Made by a program: the position numbers and the translations under genes | Notes under the pieces: model-generated | Told to the model about the DNA's origin: nothing | What the model saw: the letters and a program-made list of their open reading frames with translations, nothing else | Databases searched by the model: none | Assembly (NCBI GenBank): GCA_028583405.1 | Contig: CM053246.1 | Location: 26,964,557-27,028,556, forward strand | DNA length: 64,000 nucleotides | Source: Pogonophryne albipinna | Lineage: Eukaryota > Chordata > Actinopteri > Perciformes > Artedidraconidae | Direction: 5' to 3' | In this document: positions 27,620 through 39,353 of the stretch, piece by piece | Numbering within the stretch: position 1 is the first letter of the stretch | How the letters are laid out: the number at the start of each line of letters is the position of its first letter

Positions 27620-29091
27620 GTAAGAAGATTTATGTTCTTTGGAAAGCTATTTATATCCATTATCTATGTTAAAAATCCACCAACAAATGTATCATTTTGT
27701 AAACCTGTCTTTTTTATTTTATTTTAATAATAGCGTTTTTTTACTTACACATATGACATAGAAGAAACTGTTATTATAATGAAATGAAGATGCATTGATT
27801 CTCTAAACAGCTCTTATGATAAGATAATGCCATGATCAAAACATTATATATAGTAGTATTTAATGTTTATAAATAAATTGCTAAGATTATATTTTATATC
27901 AGGGCAGTGCATGTCATCAGACATTTTGTAATATTGTATAAGGTTTGCTAGGTTTGAGACTATAATTCAATTTGACACAAGTCCTTCATCTGTAAGTGGT
28001 TCCTCCATGAAAACATTTAGCATAACAGGATTGTGGGGGGGAAAGTAATCAACGTAAAACACTTGAAATTATATTGTGCAGACGATCAATGCAGGAATGA
28101 GAAAAATCCAAACATATTACATACTGCTTTTTAAAATCCTGTTCAAACAATCATATGAATCAAAAAAGATATCCAGAGTTTCAACTCACATGGGACATTA
28201 TTGGTATGTAGTTTATCTCCTAGTCTCACTTTTCCTCCTTCTGCTTTTAACATTGTAACAATTCCAATTATGAATAAAAAGTATAGAATAACTGAACAAA
28301 AACACAGAATTGCTCATAATTGTGAGAATAGATCATACAAATCAAATGAAGTCATGAAAGGTGCAGCGTGCTCACTGCTCATGAATAAAGAGACATAATG
28401 GTCTATCTCTTTAGTGCATAAGGTGAAGGAGCAAAATGCCTCCGGTGTTATTAAAGTGATAGCTTAAAATGACTTGTCGGCATAAAGAAACATCAGATAA
28501 ATTCCACATACGGGTTTCACCCAATTTGATTTCCCTTTTGTGAAGCAGTATACACAAGTCAGCCATTTGCCAGATTACATCCTTGGCTCCTAGGGGAACA
28601 AAACATGTATTGCATACTGGATAAGGTGATTGAAGTTTTCCTGGATACTGATGTGAAGGGGTTTATAGCAGTGGACTAGATACTTCATTGATGTTGGAGT
28701 AGGAGATGCTTTTACAGATGCTGCAGTTGTGTAGTTAGCCGAATGACAAATATCTTTCTCTATAATGAGCTATATATTCAAGGCAGGACTTGTGAAAACA
28801 GAATGTCCTGCTTTTTACTGCATCTACAAGTCATAGTCAATAACTGGAGCACAGTTGCTGTGAACGTGAACAAAATCTGGTAATAAAGTGCATTTGTGTT
28901 GTTTGTTTACGGGAAAGGACATTGCATATAGTTTTTTATACGCAGAAGCTCTGTTAGTGCTGTTAGTGCTGTAGCTCATTTCATTTCAAACCTTTATTTA
29001 ACCAGATTGGTCCCATTGAGATCATAGATCTCTTTTTCAAGGGAGACCTGTAATGTAGCTGTTCAATGGCCATACAAAAGCTTTCACGGCA

Positions 29092-29162
29092 AGGCAATTA
29101 AGAAGCATCAAGAGATATGCTCTAATTATTAGAGCATATCTCTTGATGCTCCTTAATTGCCT
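29092..29162. repeat. 71 nt near-perfect hairpin
   Basis: Two 35 nt arms around a single central T pair at 34 of 35 positions (one A/C mismatch 12 nt from the outer end). The arms run from AGGCAATTAAG to GCTCTAAT and back. It follows directly after the interspersed-repeat fragment. Confidence 0.9.
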
Positions 29163-31618
29163 AATAGATTATTGTAACTGAGGGCATATTTAATCTAGCA
29201 TATTTAATCTAATCTTTACTTCATTATTAACATACTCTAAAATATAGAATACAATGTAGACTTACTAAGACTGAACTAAAAATATTAAAGGTAGCCTACA
29301 TGACTTGCAGAATACTAATAAAGAATATGTAATGTGTTATCTCAATTCATCAAATCCTCTGCTGATCCTTCAACGTGCAGAGCTGAAATATTCATTAGTC
29401 AATAAATTTTTACAAATCACATTATTTTAATATTTTGAATATGCACTGGCTGGACAGAGTGATATAGTAATATGCTCTTACAACCTTCACCCCAAGGTTG
29501 ACTGCTAGCTTTTATGAATGGTGTGAATGATCAAATACATCATTTATGGCACACTACACTCCACAACTAGGAAAATGGTGTATTGCATGTATTTTGTTGT
29601 AATGCATTGTGTATGCCACCACTGACAACAAGCCCTACCACTGATTGAGTTTATAACTCACGTTCTGTCTTGAAAAAAAGGGATGAATACGGTAACTCTC
29701 TGCTGGTAGAGAGAAAATACCTTTGACTCGTATGTAAATGCAAAGAAAATTGTTGTGTGTTCCTGCTTCTCAACTGTCGGTCATTAAACTTGCAGGAAAG
29801 TGTTTCCTGTTTTTCTTATTACCCGGCTTTCACTTGGAAAAATGTAAACATCATTGGATATTTCATATGTAATGTCTTTCATGTAATGCATTAATAATCT
29901 ATACAAAAAAACATTTTAAATTCAAACATTCATGTAATGACGGAATTATCCACAGGACAGATGTTTTTAACTTTCATCTCGTCCAAGTTACTCTGAAGCC
30001 CTTTAACGTATTACCCAATTACTTTCCTTCAACTGGAACTTCAAAAGCCTTGTAATACTTAATATATAATGATTCAGTGCTTTCTGAAGTGTGCTCCTTT
30101 GAACAGGGGGTACAGTACATCTCAAGGACATACTGCTTTCAATGAGAATCTATTGCTTGGTGCCTGTCATATATCTCATGTGTTGAGTCAATAATACAGT
30201 TTGATTTGGTTTGTTATTTGCCCAACAATATCTTATCCTATCCCCATCAAGAAAAAGCTAGTTTCCCCAGATTATCCCAAAAAATGGAAAGCCGGATGAC
30301 TCCTCACAGGATGTGACAGAAGGTACATAATATCATTACAACTACCCTTGTGGGCGACTTTAGATTTAGTGACTCAGGGCTTTGAGTAAACAATGAAAAG
30401 TGAATAGAATCGGGAGACAACTCAGAACAGAAACAGAGCCTTTCACTAGGTACTGACTCACATAAGAAGTCCCCCGTAGCCACCGCTTTTGTTAGAGGAT
30501 CATGGTAATGGAATAAAGATTAGACCTTTTTTTCGAATTGTAAGTGCTTTTGCGACAAAGCATGCCCCTGTGTATTATCCCCATTTCCCTGTGCTATGCC
30601 AGTAAAAAGATTGGACCGCTCAAATAAATTCACCACTATTACACTGAATGTGGACATGTTCCTTTAACCAGACAGCCACTGGGCCTGCCAATGTGTATTT
30701 ATCCTACTGTAGATCAAAAGCAGTCCCAAAACATTTGCATGCCTATTTGAGTAGCTTTCGTTCAAACTGAAAAGCCATATTTGTGATTCAATTGAATGTG
30801 ATTTTTTACCCTTACATTGGCTGTGTTCCAAATCCCATCCGTTTTCTCTTTACTCTTAGTATATGGTGCAGCTTCCATTACAAAGTGCAGAGCTTTGCAC
30901 CCGTATGAAAATTGATGTTTCATGAATATTTTCCATCATTGACAGATTTTCTTTGATGTGAAAATCTGAAGGCTGTCGTTGACGAATGAGAACACTGAGG
31001 GAGGTCTAGCATGAAAGTTATTCACAGCGCATTGCCTCTCCTTCAATTGTCTGCTTCATGTGTGACTAAATGGTTTATTCGTCTTTTCTCTACATTCCCT
31101 TATAAATGCATACTCTATAGGTTTGTTCTTTATGTTAATCAATGAATGAAATCAAATTATATCAACTATGCCTTATTATCATGAATAATAGATTTCACAT
31201 TAATGATGATATTTTACAAGCCTGTCACCAAGAAATTATACCCAACCACTGCAGTATGCATACCATTGGGACTTACTTAGTCCAATACACATACTACCTT
31301 GCTATTTATTATGCCAGAAAAATATTTAGTATGCCACAGTACATAGTATGTCAAATGCAATATGCCAGCTTTACGGGGATATTCTACTGCATCTGGTCGC
31401 ATTTTGCAGAATGCACTGCAGCATGCTTTTGTATTAAAGATACATGAATTGCAAATTGTATGCATACTTTATGCAACAGTACATGGAAACAACATCTGGC
31501 TCACTGGCAGCTGAACACACTACAATGTTCACTAGCTAGTTGCTGACTCTGTCTGCTGCTTGGTGTGGAGAAAGTAGAGGAAAGAGCTTTTTTTTCTGAA
31601 AACACCTGCTCACTGTCC

Positions 31619-31955
31619 GGCAGTGGCTCAGTCAGTAGGGGCTTGGACTGTGAACCGTAGGGTCGCTGGTTCAAGTCCCCGACCAGGCCTAAATATGTAG
31701 TGTGGACTTCTACTTGGAGAGGTCCCAGTTCACCTCCTGCCCTGCCTTGGTGCCCTTGAGCAAGGCACCGGACATTCCCCTTCCCCCCTCACTCCCATTG
31801 CTCCCCGGGCGCTGTGCAATAGCTGCCCACTGCTCCTAGTACTATACTCCTGGTACTAGGATGGGTTAAATGCAGAGGACACATTTCACTGTGTGTGTGC
31901 TGTGTGCTCTGCATGTGTGACCATTAAAGAGGGTTTCATCCGTCCAATTCTATTC
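31619..31955 (+). mobile_element. tRNA-derived SINE
   Basis: The tRNA-like head has an A-box-like TGGCTCAGTCAGTAGG and a B-box-like GGTTCAAGTCC. The body contains TTGAGCAAGGCACCGGAC and GGGCGCTG, a conserved stretch in many fish SINEs. The tail carries TTAAATGCAGAGGAC. A related, shorter copy lies at 44710-44850. Confidence 0.85.
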
Positions 31956-32608
31956 TATCAGTGCAGCTGGAAGTGGCTTTAATTAGAGTGGTCACATTAA
32001 AACCATACCAGTACATTAGCCATAAAAACTAAATCAATAGGCTGATAGATTCAAGAACGCTTTGAGTAGGTTGTTAATTATTGGTTAGTTTGTCACTATC
32101 AATGTCCCCTTTCACCCTAATAGTAGTAATTCATATATAATAAAACATGAGTACTAGCTGTTACTAAAATATTTATCCCTCTCATGAATTCTTTAACTTT
32201 ACTGAAATAATAAGACGTTCTTATGTTTATTTATTGATGCACCAAGACAAAGATTGTGATTTTTTTGTTGCTCTACTACAACGGCAGGAAACAGATGGCA
32301 ATTCAAGCTTATAGAATTAGTCGGTCTTCTTTTCACTGTCAAAGTCAATTCATAACTCATTAGCAGAAAATGCAGTCATAGCTAATCTAATCGTTCGGGA
32401 AACATGATGAAGAAAGATAAATGTCATGATGTGAAACAACTACTTCCTTGTACTCTTTCGCAGTAATCGACAAAACTTAGATTTATCTTCAACTACGATT
32501 AGAAATGTTATAATCTTAACCTTTATTCTCATGTGTGTTCAAATGATTTAAAATGGCATTTCATACTGATGTCTGTTTAATCTTTTCTTTTCTGATTACT
32601 GCAGAGAA

Positions 32609-34463
32609 ATGGCAGCCTTTAACTGCTCTTTTGATGTAATGGCTGAAAAAGGCGGATGGCTTTGTCCTCCGGGGGAAAAGTGTGTCAATCTGACCTCTGA
32701 TGCAAACGGCAGCCATATTGAACTGGATGATGCCTGTCTGTCGGATGAAAGCTACCTGGAGAAGTATTTAGGGCCTCGTCGATCATCTGTATTCCTCCCT
32801 GTCTGCCTCACGTACCTGTTCATTTTCCTGGTAGGTGTCATGGGGAATGTGCTGACATGCACTGTCATCGCACGCAACAAAGTCATGTGGACGCCAACAA
32901 ATTACTACCTGTTCAGCCTGGCAGTGTCCGACCTGCTGGTGCTGCTGCTCGGTATGCCATTAGAGCTGTATGAGCTGTGGCAGAACTACCCCTCCCTCCT
33001 GGGGAAGGGTGGCTGCTACTTTAAAACGTTCCTATTTGAGACTGTTTGCCTGGCATCTATCCTGAACGTAACAGCGCTGAGCGTAGAGCGTTACATCGCT
33101 GTGGTGCACCCACTACGGGCAAAATATGTTGTAACACGCACCCATGCAAAGAGGGTCATCCTTACGGTTTGGGGGGTGTCTGTGTTGTGTGCTTTACCAA
33201 ACACAAGTCTACATGGGATCGACATCCTTCATACTCAATTCACCGGTCCTGCTGGGAACATAACAAGAGAGTTCCCCGACTCAGCAATGTGTACTCTAGT
33301 GAAACCGCCCTGGATGTACAACCTGACCATCCAGGTGACCACCTTCCTATTTTTCTTCCTGCCCATGCTCACTATCAGCGCTCTCTACACGCTCATTGGG
33401 CTGCAGCTTAAGCGGGAGAAGATGTGTCACACACTGGAGGCGAAGACAGGCTTTGGACAGGACAGCTTCTGTAACATCCGGACACAGCAGCAGAAGGCCC
33501 GTCGCCGGCAGGTCACTAAAATGTTGTGTGAGTATCAAAATGGTTTGTACCTTAATACTAACCAGAGTTATGTGCCTAGCTGACCTGTAAGCAAAAATGT
33601 TTATGAAATACTAAGAGTCCTAATCGATAGAGTTTTTAGGCCGATGCTAGTCTGGCTCACTGGATGTACATTGTTGGAAAAAGTTGGCAATTGGCCATGT
33701 ATCTCACAAGGCATTGTCCTCATTTTTGTTTATTATTTAAACACAAACAAGCCAGAGGGATTTTTCCCAACACAAGAATGCTAATATGTGGAGCCAGCCA
33801 CTGCCAAACAAAACTAGGTGGAGACAAATAGTGAAGGGTTTTTAAAGATCAGGGGCTGCATTTACAAACAATCTTGAGAGATCTCCTAAAATAACCTTAA
33901 CAATTCTACAAAAATCGACAGCTGTCAGCCAGGCAAGATAGTCTCTGCATCGTTGACACACAGCCCCCAGAGGGACAATTTAATAGATAGCATGTTGGCT
34001 TCAATCAATGTAGTACTGCTATTGAAATCTCCCCTCCATGACTCCCATTGTGTCCTCCTCTCTTTCTGTCCTTTCAGTTGTTTTAGTGGTGGTTTTCGGG
34101 ATCTGCTGGGCCCCGTTTCACACTGACCGTCTCATGTGGAGTTTCATCAATAACTGGACTGACTACCACCTGCACATCTTTCAGTACGTACACATCATCT
34201 CCGGAGTGTTTTTCTACCTCAGTTCGGCCGTCAACCCTATCCTGTACAACCTCATGTCCACACGTTTTAGAGAAATGTTCAAAGAGGTCATGTGTCATCG
34301 GCCCCACGACATAATTCCCAGAAAACACTCACTCAGTGTCACCCGTATGACGCTCCGCAGCACCCTGAGTGACGCTCCGCTGAGCAGTGGAGCTGCTGTC
34401 GTTGAAGCCGAGGCAGAAGATGGAGAAGTGAGGATAAAAGGTGAAACTTCTTTTTCGTGTTAA
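32609..34463 (+). CDS. nmur1: Neuromedin U receptor 1 (class A GPCR)
   Basis: Two coding exons, 32609-33527 and 34078-34463 (434 aa), joined at ATGTTGT|GTGAGT and CTTTCAG|TTGTTTTA. This places a phase-1 intron at the start of TM6, the usual site in the ghrelin/neuromedin receptor group. Visible: N-glycosylation sites in the N-terminus (NCS, NLT, NGS), the LGPRRS stretch before TM1, TM2 [23 protein letters not shown] at the end of TM3 in place of DRY, paired cysteines in GGCYFKT and [14 protein letters not shown] in TM6, and NPILYN in TM7. [19 protein letters not shown] and the C-terminal [15 protein letters not shown] are NMUR1-like rather than NMUR2-like. The family couples through Gq to calcium and binds NMU/NMS at the plasma membrane. 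The ohnologue (1a or 1b) is not determined. Confidence 0.95.
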
Positions 34464-36100
34464 AAACAACTTAAAGGGGGTGTGAATGGGGATGAATTGT
34501 TGTGGATGTCATGCTATTTTGTTCTGATCCACTGCATCCATCTGTCATCCAGTTTGAGGTGCATTAGCTACCAACTACCAAAAACACAGTCTGAGTGGAA
34601 AAACAGAAAAGCCGGAGCTGTCAGGCTGCAGTGTTAGGACCCGATCATTTTGCAAAAGGTTATGCTTTCTGCCCTTTATTTTTGCTAAACTCACTGATCT
34701 GTACCAGACGCTCAGTGATGCAGAAAGCTTAAAGCCTCACTCTAGTTGAAAACAATATCAGAGGTTGTGAGCTGATTAAAAGTGCTCTGTCTTATTAAGG
34801 CCTAAATGAACTATTCTCCTTTGAAAACTTTAAAAGCAGATTACTACTATTTCAAAAATGCCTGGGCAGGCTTAGATCAATACTCAAGCTCTCTGGAATA
34901 ATACAGGATAGCATATACTGTAGGCAGGGAGGAGAGACTCGTCACAACTGGTATTTGAGCAAATTATCCTTTGAGAGAGAGAGAGAGAGAGAGAGTGAGG
35001 AGCACTAGAAAATAATTGCTTGTCGACCGGCATGAAGAAAGGCCGCTCTGATGTAAACAGATGCAATATTGTGGCACTTTGCAGGGCTTATGATTTAGCC
35101 TGAACCTGATCCCTTTCCTTCTACACCCTGAACACTCATGCCTGCAACACACATGGCGGCCATGCCAATGTAGGTATCGTGCCACATGTGTCTGTTGCAG
35201 CCACTTTAAGCTATGAATCAGAAAGATGGATACAGCTATGAATGTAAATACAGGTCCTGTATGTTATCAAACTATTTAGTGCTGCTTTTAAGGATCTTCT
35301 GTTTTATATGTTATTATAAACATTTGAAAAGTATCAGGTGGAAAAATGAATCCAAAAGTTGTTTCATGCCAAAAAGAAATGTTATGGACTTGTTTTAAAA
35401 AACAGTACAGGAATGTAAATACAATGGTGCAAAACTTAATTTCTTTATTATACTGCTACTGTTATTGTGATGTAATGTGTGAGCCGAAATGTGCTAAAGT
35501 GTAATATCAAAGTGTTTGGGCATTAAGAATATATAATGTATGCTATGTTCAGATTACAAAATGTTTGTCAGCCCAGTGCACTGTTTGCATATGTGTTTGT
35601 GTCAAATAAATATCTTCTATACATTTCGTAATGCTTTTTATTGTCCATCACAAAGGAAAGTAATATGTTTTTCAATTATTTTCTTCTATTGTTTTTTGTC
35701 ACTTTAAACATTGAAGTATTCTTGTTTCCTAACTAAAGTAATTTGCATACTTGCGTACTTATAATGAGAAGAGTTTCATAGGATGCAGGAAATGCTGCCT
35801 TTTTAAATGATAAATTATTATTTGTTAAAGGCACACCAGTATGAAAATCTTTCTAAAGCTGCTTACATTAAGCACCAGAATATTTGCAAAAGATAATCTT
35901 AATTTAACAATATTCTTGCACTGTTCCACAGAGGACATTTATGAGGGCATTACATGTTTCATTAAACACAGCAATTAAAGAAAAAGCTATAATGAGAACA
36001 AACCAGTAAAAAAAAAGTTGTGATTTAATACTATAGTTTTATACTGTTGATGTCACCCTTTACCATAAGCTTGCAAAGACAAAGCGAAACCCTAAACTAC
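34464..36100 (+). other. nmur1 3' region
   Basis: Probable long 3' UTR, then non-coding DNA. A (GA)n tract lies at about 34972-34996. A good AATAAA poly(A) signal in GTCAAATAAATATC is at 35605-35610. No other gene was seen. Confidence 0.5.
35605..35610 (+). terminator. Poly(A) signal, likely nmur1
   Basis: Canonical AATAAA about 1.1 kb after the nmur1 stop, followed by TGCTTTTTATTGT, a GT/T-rich stretch, within 30 bp. Inference only. Confidence 0.5.
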
Positions 36101-37479
36101 ACCTGGGGGGTATACTACGAAGCAGGATTTTCGCTTAGCCGGCTAACTTCAGGGAAAACTCGGGGTTTCCGGTCCTACGACGCTGGTTCTCTTTTTAGCA
36201 GGCTAGATCTCCATGGTAACTTATGCTGTGCGGCTAACCAGGGGGGTATACTACGAATCTAGTTCAACCTATCCTGGATATGTTTTGAGTTATCCGGTTG
36301 ACTTAATCCAAAACGAAGCCGCTCTCGCTAAACTGTCCTACAACACTGGCTATCAACTCGTTCGCTCAAGCCAGCCGTGTCCTATCTAGTTAGGTGCGCG
36401 TTCATATGAAAGGGGTGGTATCTGGAGCATTCGACCAATCACAAACATGGAGAAGCGTACTGACAGCGCAGGCGCAGCGTCATACTTCCTGAATGAAAAG
36501 TCAACTATAATATTAGTCAAATATGAAGAAGTTAAACTTTAAACATCCATGACTTAAACACTTTATCCAGGATCAAAGCCACATAGCTGCACCTGCAAGG
36601 TGAATACAGCTGGTAAAAGAAAAAGTGTTTGAATTCGTACATTAACAGGTTTATGCCCCATCCAAGACACGAGTGGATCTGACTTTAATTACATTTGACT
36701 CGAGTGTTTCGTCAACTTAATGTGTTGCTTAAAATAATACTTATGCATACAGCCTATGTGACACTGTGAGTGTTGCACAGCCAGATACGGCTCAGTTGAC
36801 TCAGATAAGGAAATATATGATACATTATGATGTGATATGAATGATAATGGGACATATCGACGTCTGCACTCACAGTGCCGCGGACTGTAGGCAACGTAAT
36901 GTTACTTTGATCCGGTTACTTATGTTGTGGCAGATATTTAATTAAGCTTTCTTAACATTGTGGTGTTATTTGTTATGCTTTTATTGTGATAGAGCTAACA
37001 GGATGTATGAGACCGTGTGTGGACACGACTGGTCATGCTACTACGAAATGACATGGAAAGTACAAGCCTGAATAAAGTAACCACCATGCTCTAAACCGTC
37101 TGTATTACTTTACGCTTACCACGACAAACATAATAGTATAATAGTTATAATAGTCAGACTGCTCTGAAGATGGGAGGTGATGTTCTATTCATTTTCACGT
37201 TCACACAGTCGGTGATTTTGGCCGGCCGTCTTTCCTGCAACGGCAGTTTAAACTGTATTTCCTCCGCACACTGAGCTTTGATTGGTCAGCAGGCGTGGTG
37301 CTTTCGCTGAGTTGATCTCTTATCCTGGAACCTATCCTGCTTCGGAGCACAGGCTAGGTTCCAGGATAAGTCACCATGGAGATCGAGCCCGCTAAAAAGT
37401 GAACCAGCTTCCTAGTCCCGGAAATCCCAGAAGTTATCTTGCTAAACGAAAATCCTGCTTCGTAGTATACCCCCCAGGT
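36101..37479. mobile_element. Inverted-repeat element, GGGGTATACTACGAAGC ends
   Basis: ACCTGGGGGGTATACTACGA continues to AGCAGGATTTTCG at the left. The right end is its inverse (CGAAAATCCTGCTTCG, then TAGTATACCCCCCAGGT). About 35 bp of inverted repeat. No transposase. The ends resemble Harbinger-type non-autonomous repeats, but I could not resolve a target duplication. It overlaps the larger fold-back at 36239-39353. Confidence 0.6.
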
Positions 37480-38057
37480 TAGGTTACAGGCTAAGAGCTC
37501 AACTCAGTGAAAGCACTGCCTGACCAATCAGAGCTCAGTGTGCGGAGTTTAAAGCGATCAAGTCATATTACAGGAGAAAGGAAATACAGAAAAACTGCCG
37601 TTGCAGGAAAGACGGCCGGCAAAAATCACCGACTGTGTGAACGTGAATATTAATAGAATATCACCTCCCATCTTCAGAGCAATCTGACTATTATAACATT
37701 AGCGTTAAGAAAGCTTACTTAAATATCTGCCACAACATAAGTAACTGGATCAGAGTAACATTAAGTACAGTCCGCGGAATATCACATCATAATGTATCAT
37801 ATATTTCCTTATCTGAGTCTGGCCGTGCAACACTCACAGTGTCACATACTGTATGCAGAAGTATTATTTTAAGCAACACATTAAGTTGACGAAACACTCG
37901 AGTCAAATGTAATTAAAGTCAGATCCACTCGTGTCTTAGACGGGGCAGTGATATCATAAACCTCTTAATGTACGCATTCAAACACTTTTTTCTTTTACCA
38001 GCTGTATTCACCTTGCAGGTGCAGCTATGTGGCTTTTATCCTGGATAAAGTGTTTAA

Positions 38058-39048
38058 AGGTGGGGTAGGTAAGTTTGAGAAACCGGCTCGAGATACACTT
38101 TTTGTTATATCTGTCAGCCTTCCATCTCGTGCACGCACAAATGTATCTCGTGCCCTCATTGGGCGTGCATTGCAGCAGTACTGCAATGACTCGCCAGCAA
38201 CAGGCGGCCACTTTCACCATGGCAGAGTTAGGTTCAACATCGTCTACTGGTGGCAAAAGAAATAATGTAACGGAGCAAATTAGGAACAAAAACAAAGTGG
38301 AAACTAGGAGAATTCAAACCAGAGTCAATATCGGAGTTGCTTTTCAACGATGGCGACTACTGATGGAACACACCTATGGGGGTTATTCCCTATCTTTATT
38401 CAAGAGCGTGGTATTTAAATTTGAGAGCATACTTTATGTATTTATTTCCCTCAAACCCTGTCCTCGCACTCAAATAGTGCCTGCTTGCACTTAGATTTGC
38501 TCTGCTTCTGCTCAAACTGTACGCTTGCACTCAGATATATTGCTGCTTACAGATTTGTTCTGCTCTCAGATTTATTCTGTGCGCGCTCGAAACTTTTGTG
38601 CAACAATCCTGTCAAACTCCCTCAACCAATAGGAGGCCAGGTGTCCTTGCGGGTGCGTTCGCTTTATTTATTACAGCGTCCCGTAAGGGCGGTTACTCTT
38701 TGGTTTGTCTTTGGTGCGATGACAGGGTTTGAGTGAAGGAAATCAATAAAGTATGCTCTCAAATTTAAATACCACGCTCTTGAATAAAGATAGGGAATAA
38801 CCCCCATACACACAGAGTTGAAATCTGACGCCGTGGTCGCTCTTTTTCTCTTGGACAGGTAATTATCTGCTTTGTATGGTTTACAATTCCCCTGAACTAT
38901 ATAGCCAACCTAAGTCATGTGCGCGTTCATGTGTGTTGGAGGAGGTGCTCTGTAAGGAAGTCTGAAGGAAGGGGCGGATTCATTTCGGCTGTGTACTTTC
39001 AAATTTTAGTGCACTCGAGCCGGTTTCTGAAACTTACCTACCCCACTT
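38058..39048. mobile_element. TTAA-flanked MITE, copy 2
   Basis: Ends AGGTGGGGTAGGTAAGTTTG and AAACTTACCTACCCCACTT, with TTAA outside both (38054-38057 and 39049-39052). The uninterrupted counterpart of the site is in the opposite arm of the fold-back at about 36545-36565, where GACTTAAACAC contains a single TTAA. Same family as 13961-14247 but longer, because of a nested inverted repeat at 38375-38808. Confidence 0.9.
38375..38808. mobile_element. MITE with 85 bp inverted ends inside the TTAA MITE
   Basis: TATGGGGGTTATTCCCTATC continues for about 85 bp (through GAGCGTGGTATTTAAATTTG) and is repeated inverted at the right, ending AGGGAATAACCCCCATA. TA dinucleotides bound both ends, so a Tc1/mariner-type TA insertion is possible. 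No coding capacity. Confidence 0.8.
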
Positions 39049-39353
39049 TTAAGTCATGGATGTTTAAAGTTTAACTTCTTCATATGTCTAATATTATAGA
39101 TGACTTTTCATTCAGGAAGTATGACGCTGCGCTGTCAGTATGCTTCTCCATGTTTGTGATTGGTCGAATGCTCCAAATACCACCCCTTTCATGTGAACGC
39201 GCACTAGATAGGACACGGCTGGCTTGAGCGATCCACTTGATAACCCGCGTCGTAGTACCGTTTAGCGAGAGCACGTATGTTTTGGATCAGGCCAACCGGC
39301 TAACTCAAACATATCCAGGTTAGGTTGAACCAGCTTCGTAGTACAGGCCCCTG

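Larger units (their letters stand above)
27620..32604 (+). other. Upstream region / probable first intron of nmur1
   Basis: AT-rich non-coding DNA. It includes an interspersed-repeat fragment (about 28985-29050, CTTTATTTAACCAG then CCCATTGAGATC), a long hairpin at 29092-29162 and a SINE at 31619-31955. I see no coding exon. Confidence 0.5.
36239..39353. mobile_element. 3.1 kb fold-back with a MITE in one arm
   Basis: The left outer end (GGGGGGTATACTACGAATCT, then TTCAACCTATCCTGG) is the inverse of the right outer end (CCAGGTTAGGTTGAACCAGC, then TTCGTAGTACAGGCCCC). Much of 36350-37320 is the inverse of 37490-38057 plus 39049-39290. Shared blocks include CACACTGAGCT(T/C)TGATTGGTCAG, GAAAGACGGCCGGC, GTTGACGAAACACTCGAGTC, and AGGTGAATACAGCTGG. 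The region is effectively one large imperfect palindrome, centred near 37480 and lengthened in the right arm by the MITE at 38058-39048. No gene inside. Confidence 0.65.

Noticed and set aside
31619..31690. tRNA gene
   Set aside because: SINE head, with SINE body and tail following.
33046..33590. Other-frame open reading frames within nmur1
   Set aside because: Overlap the receptor coding exon on other frames and have no domain of their own.
38075..38494. 139-codon plus-strand frame
   Set aside because: Inside the TTAA MITE and crossing the border of a nested MITE; no family features.
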